A stretch of DNA of 64,000 nucleotides from Flavobacterium sp. SM15 (GTDB lineage Bacteria; Bacteroidota; Bacteroidia; Flavobacteriales; Flavobacteriaceae), in assembly GCF_022012335.1 (NCBI RefSeq), contig NZ_JAKLTO010000005.1, forward strand, positions 186,001-250,000, given 5' to 3'. The first letter of the stretch is position 1, and the number at the start of each line of letters is the position of its first letter. Below are positions 1 through 6,221 of the stretch, in pieces. The translations under genes and the position numbers were made by a program. The notes under the pieces are model-generated. The model did no database searches. It was not told where the DNA came from and worked only from the letters and a program-made list of their open reading frames with translations.

Positions 1-1071
1 CCGAATGTTGGGAAATCAACTCTTTTTAATTGTTTGTCTAATGCCAAAGCGCAAAGTGCAAATTTCCCGTTTTGTACTATCGAGCCCAATATTGGTGTAG
101 TAAACGTACCGGATCCAAGAATCAACCGTTTGGAAGAATTGGTAAAACCGGAGCGCGTTCAGATGGCAACCGTTGATATTGTGGATATTGCAGGTTTGGT
201 AAAAGGAGCAAGTAAAGGGGAAGGATTAGGAAACCAGTTTTTAGGGAACATCCGCGAGTGTAATGCAATTATTCACGTTTTACGTTGTTTTGATAACGAC
301 AACATCGTGCACGTTGATGGAAACGTAAACCCAATTCGCGATAAAGAAACCATCGACATCGAATTGCAGTTAAAAGACCTTGAAACGGTTGAAAAACGTT
401 TGGAGAAAGCAAATAAAGCGGCTAAAGTTGGTAACAAAGAAGCTTTGGCGGAACAAGCCTTGTTGAACCGAATCAAAGAAACGTTATTGAATGCTAAATC
501 AGCTCGTACAGTTGAACTACAAAATCAAGATGAAGAAGAATTGATGGAAAGTTTCCAGTTGATCACTTCCAAACCGGTATTGTATGTTTGTAATGTTGAT
601 GAAGGTTCTGCCGTAAACGGTAACAAATATGTAGATCAGGTTCGTGAGTTGGTAAAAGATGAAGATGCGGAAGTTATTATTCTTTCAGTTGGTGCAGAAG
701 CGGATATCACAGAATTGGAAAGCTACGAAGAGCGTCAGATTTTCTTGGAAGATATGGGCTTGAAAGAACCGGGTTCTTCAGTTTTAATTCGTGCAGCGTA
801 TAAATTATTGAAATTACAGACGTATTTCACGGCCGGAGTAAAAGAAGTTCGTGCTTGGACAATTAATATTGGAGATACTGCTCCAAAAGCAGCGGGTGTA
901 ATCCATACCGATTTCGAAAAAGGATTCATCCGTGCCGAGGTTATCGCTTTTGACGATTACTCTAACTTCGGATCGGAAGCCAAAGTGAAAGAAGCCGGGA
1001 AATTAAGAGTGGAAGGAAAAGAATACATTGTGAAGGATGGGGATGTGATGCATTTCCGTTTTAACGTTTAA
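1..1071 (+). CDS. ychF: Redox-regulated ATPase YchF, 5' end cut by window
   Basis: This is an OLA1/YchF-type P-loop NTPase that binds ATP rather than GTP and associates with ribosomes. The frame is open from base 1 and begins inside the P-loop (PNVGKSTLFN), so the true start and a few residues lie outside the window; the in-frame TTG at 34 is not the start. The G3 region reads DIVDIAGLVKGASKGEGLG, and the G4 position has NVDE instead of NKxD, the feature that gives this family its ATP preference. A C-terminal TGS domain follows and ends VMHFRFNV, the family's usual end. A hairpin terminator follows at 1131-1160. Confidence 0.95.
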   Translation, partial: PNVGKSTLFNCLSNAKAQSANFPFCTIEPNIGVVNVPDPRINRLEELVKPERVQMATVDIVDIAGLVKGASKGEGLGNQFLGNIRECNAIIHVLRCFDNDNIVHVDGNVNPIRDKETIDIELQLKDLETVEKRLEKANKAAKVGNKEALAEQALLNRIKETLLNAKSARTVELQNQDEEELMESFQLITSKPVLYVCNVDEGSAVNGNKYVDQVRELVKDEDAEVIILSVGAEADITELESYEERQIFLEDMGLKEPGSSVLIRAAYKLLKLQTYFTAGVKEVRAWTINIGDTAPKAAGVIHTDFEKGFIRAEVIAFDDYSNFGSEAKVKEAGKLRVEGKEYIVKDGDVMHFRFNV

Positions 1072-1130
1072 TTTTAAACCAAACATATAAGTCATATAAG
1101 ATTTATTTTGAAATGTATATAAAGTCACTG

Positions 1131-1160
1131 AAAAGCGGAACAGAAATGTTTCGCTTTTTT
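1131..1160 (+). terminator. Rho-independent terminator after ychF
   Basis: An 11-bp stem (AAAAGCGGAAC pairing with GTTTCGCTTTT, one G-U pair) with a 6-nt loop is followed by a T run. It lies about 60 bases after the ychF stop. Confidence 0.75.
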
Positions 1161-1288
1161 ATTAAATGAAATTCCGGATAATATAAAAGTTTTGCATAGT
1201 GCTACTTTTATGACTTAAATGTTTAAAAAGTAAATGATAATCAAATTGACGGAATTTTGTATTTTTAGGCGAATCAAATACAATAACC

Positions 1289-1816
1289 ATGAAAATTATA
1301 GCTTTCGGAGGCAGTAACAGCCAAAACTCCATCAACAGAAAATTAGCCACTTACGTTTCACATTTGTTTGAGAATTATGAAGTTGAGGTTTTAGATTTGA
1401 ATGATTTCGCAATGCCGCTTTTCAGTGTCGATTTGGAGAAAGAAGTTGGTCAGCAGAAATTGGCTCAGGCTTTTCTGGATAAAATTGCTTCCGCAGACTT
1501 GCTCGTGATTTCCATGGCTGAAAATAATGGAAATTACACGGCTGCTTTTAAAAGTTTGTTCGATTGGGCTTCACGAATTAATGTAAAAGTGTTCCAGCAA
1601 AAACCGATGTTGCTTATGGCGACTTCACCGGGCGGCAGAGGAGGAACAACCGTTTTGGATATAGCCACCAATGCTTTCCCGAGATATGGAGCCAACATCA
1701 TTGCAACGTTTTCTCTTCCAAGTTTCAATGATAATTTTGATGTGGAGGCCATGAAGATTTCCAATCCTGTTTTGGACAATCAGATTAGGGATATTGTGAG
1801 GGATTTTAGTTTTTAA
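1289..1816 (+). CDS. NADPH-dependent FMN reductase family flavoprotein
   Basis: A 175-residue flavodoxin-fold oxidoreductase of the NADPH_dep_FMN_red family (ChrR/azoreductase-like), probably cytoplasmic. The N-terminal strand and phosphate-binding loop read KIIAFGGSNSQNSINRK, as expected for FMN phosphate contacts. The middle segment MAENNGNYTAAFKSLFDWASR matches the family's usual ExxxG(N/S)xxxxKxxxDW region, and TSPGGRGG gives the second flavin loop. No signal peptide is present. It stands alone, with a terminator on each side (1131-1160 and 1838-1865). The physiological substrate, such as a quinone or free flavin, cannot be read from the sequence. Confidence 0.85.
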   Translation: MKIIAFGGSNSQNSINRKLATYVSHLFENYEVEVLDLNDFAMPLFSVDLEKEVGQQKLAQAFLDKIASADLLVISMAENNGNYTAAFKSLFDWASRINVKVFQQKPMLLMATSPGGRGGTTVLDIATNAFPRYGANIIATFSLPSFNDNFDVEAMKISNPVLDNQIRDIVRDFSF

Positions 1817-1837
1817 TTTATAAACTATTTTATGAAG

Positions 1838-1865
1838 AGGCGTTCAATTACGAACGCCTTTTTTG
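1838..1865 (+). terminator. Rho-independent terminator after the FMN reductase
   Basis: A perfect 8-bp stem AGGCGTTC/GAACGCCT with a 6-nt loop is followed by TTTTTT. Confidence 0.85.
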
Positions 1866-2044
1866 TTTGTGTTAATTGTTTAAAAAAATAAATAGTAACA
1901 CAGTTTTTGTTTCGTTTTTTTTAAAAATAAAATTTTGAAACAGAAAGTGTGATTATTTTTTAAAAAATATTTTTTTGAAACAAAGCTGTTTATACTTGAT
2001 TAGAATCTTTAGTCGTTTAAGAAATTCTTATACTTTGTCCTGAT

Positions 2045-2200
2045 GTATAATATCAAGCTTCAGGACTGGAGCACTCTGCCTATAAACCAAAGTACTTCCT
2101 GAATTATCTGAATTTGCCGGCGCTCAGACAGCACATACTTCTTGACGGATTTGACTTTGTTTTTCTTAGCTTTTATGAGTTCTGAGGTAGGGGTGGGATT
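2045..2200 (+). repeat. Dispersed hairpin repeat, diverged copy A
   Basis: This copy shares the order of conserved blocks with 2543-2698: CAGGACTGGAGCACTCTGCC, a TCCTGAATTAT block, GCCGGCGCTCAGACAG, CTTGACGGATTTGACTTTG, TTTTTCTTAGC, and a GTTCTGAGGTAGGGGTGGG end. It is clearly older or more degenerate than the other two copies, and its stem is poor. A 63-codon antisense ORF inside it is a by-product of the repeat. The gene-free stretch 1866-2973 holds only this copy, copy B, short tandem repeats and a palindrome; I see no gene in it. Confidence 0.7.
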
Positions 2201-2310
2201 ATGAAGCATGTATTGTTTTGCTCTACAGAGACTTTGCGTTCGGTTTTTCAAGAAGTGATGTTTGTATTCTAATAAGGCTTTGCTTTTGAATGGGAATGTT
2301 TTATTCTTTT

Positions 2311-2430
2311 ACTCGGCTTTAGTCAAGGTGTAGTCGAGGTATAGTCAAGGTATAGTCGGCTTTAAGTCGGAGTAGTAACTTTTTTGTGGACGCTTTTTAG
2401 CATGGCTTTTCATGGCTTATGTATGGCTTT
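2311..2430 (+). repeat. Short tandem repeats, 11-bp and 10-bp units
   Basis: Five 11-bp units run from 2321 to 2375: AGTCAAGGTGT, AGTCGAGGTAT, AGTCAAGGTAT, AGTCGGCTTTA and AGTCGGAGTAG. A related ACTCGGCTTT precedes them at 2311. After 25 bases come CATGGCTTTT, CATGGCTTAT and GTATGGCTTT at 2401-2430. There is no open frame across them, and their function is unknown. Confidence 0.7.
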
Positions 2431-2480
2431 GGTACGGATTAAGTATGCAGTAAATATAACGCATGTTTTTTTCTCTTTTT

Positions 2481-2698
2481 CTTTTGTCTTGACACAAACC
2501 GAAGGTTCAACGAATACCAAAACAAATATTATCTAATGAGTTAAAAGAAACAAAAGGTCAAGACTGGAACGCTGCACCTAAAAAATAAAACCGACTCCTA
2601 AATTATTTTAAACTCGCTGGCGCTCAAACAGAAAATAATTCTTAACGGATTCGGCTTTATTTTTCTTAACGGTTACGCGTTCTAAGGTCGGGGTGGGG
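2481..2698 (+). repeat. Dispersed hairpin repeat copy B, left inverted repeat of the PARIS island
   Basis: From 2543 to 2698 this copy is almost the same as the reverse complement of 5192-5349. Shared blocks include AAAAGAAACAAAAGGTCAAG, ACTGGAACGCTGCACC, a long hairpin (arms about 2581-2594 and 2651-2664, plus an inner AATTATTTT/AAAATAATT pair), and CTTAACGGTTACGCGTTCT. The outer end CTTTTGTCTTGACACAAA at 2481-2498 also matches copy C but is split from the rest by about 44 extra bases (2499-2542). It faces copy C in inverted orientation across the AriA/AriB genes. Confidence 0.85.
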
Positions 2699-2763
2699 CT
2701 TTGATTGGGTTTTGGGTTTGTACTTGGTGTAGTTGAGGGAATGGTGTGAATCATTATTTAAAT

Positions 2764-2781
2764 ATCACTGAATTTAGTGAT
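2764..2781. promoter_or_regulatory. Near-palindrome upstream of the PARIS-like operon
   Basis: ATCACTGAATTTAGTGAT is an 18-bp dyad with one mismatch, centred about 200 bases before the AriA start. It differs by one base from the core of the 28-bp palindrome at 49976-50003 upstream of the NarL-type regulator. Operator function is inferred. Confidence 0.4.
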
Positions 2782-2973
2782 TGTGTAGGTAATTTTTTAT
2801 AGGTATGTTTGAAATCTCTACAGAGGGATGGTTATAAGTATGTTCTTGAAGTTGTTTTATCATAAATTACAATTTTAGTAAGATACAAGTTTCTGTTTCT
2901 TGATTAGAGGTAGGCTTTCAAAATACATATAAGCTAAGTAAACTCATTTGAAAAAAAACTAAAAAAAATAGCA

Positions 2974-4260
2974 ATGTTTAGACTAAAAAATGTTGAAATA
3001 AATGGATTCTGGGGTCAATATAGTATTGAAACGGATTTCAACAATGAAGTAAATATTTTCATAGGACGTAACGGAACAGGAAAAACAACCTTCATTAATT
3101 TACTACAAGCCGTAATATCCGTTGATTTAGAGTTGTTATTTAGACTACAATTTGATTCTATTGTTCTTAATTTAAATGAAGGGAGTAAAAATAGAAAAAT
3201 TGAAGTAAAAAAAATTGCTCATGATCTTCAATATAAAGAACTACATTATCAAGTTGGTACAAAAAAATACAAGCTGCCAATTATACCTGATAGTGAGTTA
3301 AGATACCTTTCAAAAAGAAATGGCAGAATTCATCCTAAATTCTTCATTGAAATTCAAGAAATTAAAAGCATAATTGGAAAACTAATTAATGTTTCATATT
3401 TATCAGTAAATAGAGATAACATTTTAAAAGATGACACTAGGGATACAAGAAGAGAGGAAATCTACAATGCCATTGATATAAGATTAGAAGAATTAATAGG
3501 CCAATTAACAACTTACCAATTTCTCCTTGAGTCAGAATTAAGCAAACTGTCAAAAAAATTTCAGGAAGATGTACTACGTTCAATGCTTTACAATGAAGAT
3601 TTTGACAATGTCGATATTAGTGAAATAGTAAAACCAGACTTAAGAAGGATAAATATCGGATTAAAACAGGCTTATAGAGGCTTAGGTATTTTAGATGATG
3701 AGACTGAAAAAACAATTGAGAAACACGTTTCAGCAATTGAGAAAGCAGCAAATTCAATCAACAATTATATAGAAGATCGTACTAAACCTGTTTATCCGAA
3801 TGATGTTACTCCTTTAACATTATTAAGGAGGACAAAAAAAATAAATGACCTTTCAAGTGAATTAGAAGGTCGAAAAAAGAAAATTTTTGAAAGACTTGAT
3901 GACTACATTAAATTACTGAATGAATTTCACGAAACAAAAGATTTTGTATTACAAGATAGTAAAATTGGAGGGCTTGCAATTATAAAAGATAAAAAAGAAA
4001 TCTTATTATCTCAACTTTCATCAGGTGAAAAACAATTAATTATTCTATTAACAGAAGCGTTACTTCAAAAGGGGAAGCAAACTTTATTTATTGCAGATGA
4101 GCCTGAATTATCATTGCATATAGAGTGGCAAAGAAAAGTTATTTCCTCAATAAAGAAATTAAACCCAAATTCACAAATTATTGTTGCAACACATTCTCCC
4201 GAAATAGTAGGCAAATTTCAAGATAGTACAATTAATATGGAAAAGATTATCAATGGCTAA
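2974..4260 (+). CDS. ariA: PARIS-like AriA ATPase (AAA_15/ABC-type)
   Basis: A 428-residue ABC/SMC-type ATPase of the AAA_15/AAA_21 group. Visible motifs are Walker A GRNGTGKT at residues 31-38, a long helical middle region (about 115-335), ABC signature LSSGEKQ at 348-354, Walker B with D375-E376 (FIADEPELSLH), and the H-loop histidine at 407 (VATHSPEIV). In characterised PARIS systems AriA forms a propeller-shaped complex that holds AriB inactive until a phage anti-restriction protein is sensed. The downstream DUF4435 gene overlaps it by 8 bases, so the two are surely co-translated. The coding sequence is visibly richer in A+T, with more ATA and TTA codons, than its neighbours, which suggests recent transfer. 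The pairing, rather than the ATPase alone, supports the assignment. Confidence 0.8.
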   Translation: MFRLKNVEINGFWGQYSIETDFNNEVNIFIGRNGTGKTTFINLLQAVISVDLELLFRLQFDSIVLNLNEGSKNRKIEVKKIAHDLQYKELHYQVGTKKYKLPIIPDSELRYLSKRNGRIHPKFFIEIQEIKSIIGKLINVSYLSVNRDNILKDDTRDTRREEIYNAIDIRLEELIGQLTTYQFLLESELSKLSKKFQEDVLRSMLYNEDFDNVDISEIVKPDLRRINIGLKQAYRGLGILDDETEKTIEKHVSAIEKAANSINNYIEDRTKPVYPNDVTPLTLLRRTKKINDLSSELEGRKKKIFERLDDYIKLLNEFHETKDFVLQDSKIGGLAIIKDKKEILLSQLSSGEKQLIILLTEALLQKGKQTLFIADEPELSLHIEWQRKVISSIKKLNPNSQIIVATHSPEIVGKFQDSTINMEKIING

Positions 4261-5089
4261 ATTAGAATATTCAAATGAAGCTCTTTCAGTAAAAGGGCTA
4301 TTTTATAATAAATCGATTACTGTATATGTTGAGGGAAAGGATGATCCATTATTTTGGGATAAATTATTTAATCTAGCCGAAATATCAGCACATATTGAAG
4401 ATGTTGGTGGTAAGGAAGAATTAGACAAATATTTTAATAAAATAATTGAAGAAAAGGCTGATTTTTATATTGCTACTGACAATGATAATTCAGAATTTAT
4501 GGATGATACGGTTAATCATCCAAACATCATTCGTTCATATGGTTATTCGATAGAAAACTCAATGTATTATCATTCTGATCCAATCGAAAAATTAGTTTCA
4601 GATTTTTGTAGAAAAAAATTAAATTTTTCTGAAGATTTTAAACATTGGATACAAGACTTTTCACAAAGTGTTTATGATTTAATTATTTATGATATAGCAA
4701 ATAATAAGTATAAAAAAGGAATTAGTATTTTTGGAGATAATTGCTATAAATTCTTACCAAATCAAAATGCCCATAATTTATGTTCGACAAAAACAAATCA
4801 ATTTATTGATTCAATAAAAGTTAATTTTACAGAAGATGAAATATTCGAAGTAAAACAACTTATTAACCAAAGTGAAAAAGATCTTTGGTTCTTTATTAAA
4901 GGACATTTTATAACGCATGCTTTAATAAATATGATCAAATATTCTATAAGGAAGCACAGTGGAGTTACAAAAGGTGTTACTCCTGATTTTTTATATTCTA
5001 TAACAGTTGATTGCAGACAAGATTGGGAAAATAGAATTGATATATTATATCTGGTTGAAAGAATAAAACAAATAAAAAGTACTGCTTAA
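4253..5089 (+). CDS. ariB: PARIS-like AriB effector (DUF4435, TOPRIM nuclease)
   Basis: A 278-residue DUF4435 protein. Its TOPRIM-like acidic signature is visible: VEGKDD (E27, D30, D31), a glycine turn DVGGKEEL, then FYIATDND (D76, D78), followed by the family's YGYSIEN motif (E101, N102). AriB of PARIS is a TOPRIM nuclease set free by AriA when triggered; the E. coli protein cleaves a lysine tRNA, stopping phage growth at the cost of the cell. The acidic residues needed for activity appear intact. ATG at 4253 overlaps the ariA stop (ATGGCTAA). The gene is A+T-rich like ariA. Gabija and other OLD-type systems are less likely because no helicase is adjacent. Confidence 0.8.
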   Translation: MAKLEYSNEALSVKGLFYNKSITVYVEGKDDPLFWDKLFNLAEISAHIEDVGGKEELDKYFNKIIEEKADFYIATDNDNSEFMDDTVNHPNIIRSYGYSIENSMYYHSDPIEKLVSDFCRKKLNFSEDFKHWIQDFSQSVYDLIIYDIANNKYKKGISIFGDNCYKFLPNQNAHNLCSTKTNQFIDSIKVNFTEDEIFEVKQLINQSEKDLWFFIKGHFITHALINMIKYSIRKHSGVTKGVTPDFLYSITVDCRQDWENRIDILYLVERIKQIKSTA

Positions 5090-5191
5090 ATGTGATTTAG
5101 AGTAAAACAATTTTTTTTTCGAGTTAGTAGTGTGAGATTTTTAGTATTGATTCTTTATAAAAAGAGTAAAAAAATCATAAATTAAAGCATT

Positions 5192-5357
5192 TCCTCGACC
5201 TCAGAACGCGTAACCGTTAAGAAAAATAAAGCCGAATCCGTTAAGAATTATCTGCTGTTTGACCGAAGGGAGTTCAGATAATTTAGGAGTCGGCTTTATT
5301 TTTTAGGTGCAGCGTTCCAGTCTTGACCTTTTGTTTCTTTTGTTTCAAGACAAAAGA
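5192..5357 (-). repeat. Dispersed hairpin repeat copy C, right inverted repeat of the PARIS island
   Basis: This is the reverse-complement counterpart of copy B. It contains a strong hairpin with perfect 14-bp arms (AAAAATAAAGCCGA at 5222-5235, TCGGCTTTATTTTT at 5290-5303) and an inner 9-bp pair AATTATCTG/CAGATAATT. It ends outward with TCAAGACAAAAGAAAG. Together with copies A, B and D it shows that this is a dispersed family. The gene-free stretch 5090-5501 contains only this copy and fragment D; the 63-codon ORF across it is spurious. Confidence 0.85.
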
Positions 5358-5396
5358 AAGAGGATGTTATAATTTTAAGCAACTTGATATATAGGC

Positions 5397-5452
5397 GTAG
5401 CGTTCCAGTCTTGATCTTTTGCTTCTTTTGTATCAAGACAAAAGAAGAAGAA
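5397..5452 (-). repeat. Partial repeat copy D
   Basis: GCGTTCCAGTCTTGATCTTT, then GCTTCTTTTGTATCAAGACA and AAAGAAG, repeat the outer end of copy C (5311-5357) about 90 bases away in the same orientation. The hairpin part is missing. Confidence 0.7.
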
Positions 5453-5501
5453 GAATAGAATTTTTGGCTCAATAATTGCAACACCAATTAAAAGCCAGTC
5501 T

Positions 5502-6185
5502 ATGAAAACCCTAAAAAACTCTTTAAAATTCCTTTCAAAAACCCTATTGGGAGTTACAGCATTTATAATCCTTTACATAATAGCAGTACTACTATTCTCA
5601 AGAATTCCCGTAAACTCAAACAGAACAAAACCGGAAAAAGGAATCGAAGTTTATTTACTCTCAAATGATGTTCATACCGACATTGTAGTTCCCGTAAAAT
5701 CGAAAACAATTGACTGGTCTGAAAAGGTACAATTTCAACACACTAAGGCAAAAGATACTACTGCAAGATATTTGGCTTTCGGCTGGGGAGACAAAGGGTT
5801 TTATCTGAACACACCTACCTGGGCGGATTTGAAGTTTTCTACGGCGTTTAATGCGGCTTCAGGATTGAGTTCCTCGGCAATGCACTGTACTTTTTACAAG
5901 CAAATGAGAGAAGACGAGTTGTGTAAAAAAATCATTATTACAGAAAAACAATACCAGCAATTAGTAGTGTTCATTCAAAATTCCTTTGAGTTGGAAAACA
6001 ACAAAATAATGAAAATCGATACGGATGCAGTTTACGGTAAACACGATATTTTTTATGAGGCGAAAGGAAGTTATAATCTATTTTATACCTGCAATACCTG
6101 GACCAATAGTGCTTTAAAAGCTGCGGATCAAAAAGCAAGTTTATGGACGGTTTATGATAAAGGAATTTTATATCATTACAAGTAA
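5502..6185 (+). CDS. DUF2459 / TIGR02117 family membrane-anchored protein
   Basis: A 227-residue protein with one N-terminal membrane segment (about residues 13-33), then a periplasmic domain. I recognise the TIGR02117/DUF2459 pattern from SNDVHTDIVVPV, LAFGWGDKGFYLNTPTW, and the C-terminal FYTCNTWTN. The conserved C, H, N and W residues suggest a hydrolase-like fold, but no activity is established to my knowledge. In some genomes the family lies near urease genes; none are here. It sits directly outside the right repeat of the PARIS-like island and ends at a terminator shared with the converging TonB receptor gene. Confidence 0.8.
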   Translation: MKTLKNSLKFLSKTLLGVTAFIILYIIAVLLFSRIPVNSNRTKPEKGIEVYLLSNDVHTDIVVPVKSKTIDWSEKVQFQHTKAKDTTARYLAFGWGDKGFYLNTPTWADLKFSTAFNAASGLSSSAMHCTFYKQMREDELCKKIIITEKQYQQLVVFIQNSFELENNKIMKIDTDAVYGKHDIFYEAKGSYNLFYTCNTWTNSALKAADQKASLWTVYDKGILYHYK

Positions 6186-6188
6186 AGA

Positions 6189-6214
6189 AAAACCCCGAGT
6201 AAATTCGGGGTTTT
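6189..6214. terminator. Bidirectional terminator between convergent genes
   Basis: A perfect 10-bp stem AAAACCCCGA/TCGGGGTTTT with a 6-nt loop gives T runs on both strands. It serves the DUF2459 gene and the TonB receptor gene. Confidence 0.85.
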
Positions 6215-6221
6215 GTTTGCA

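Noticed and set aside
2060..2251. A 63-codon minus-strand ORF
   Set aside because: It lies wholly within diverged repeat copy A; its translation follows the repeat sequence and resembles no protein.
2311..2430. A CRISPR-like array
   Set aside because: The repeat units are only 10-11 bp, imperfect and without spacers, and there are no cas genes.
4253..5089. Reading the ATPase/TOPRIM pair as Gabija or a retron-type system
   Set aside because: Gabija needs an OLD-family nuclease plus a UvrD-like helicase, and retrons need a reverse transcriptase; neither is present. The DUF4435 motifs fit AriB.
5296..5487. A 63-codon minus-strand ORF rich in Lys and Gln
   Set aside because: It is made by repeat copy C and fragment D. 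Similar spurious frames arise wherever this repeat occurs.
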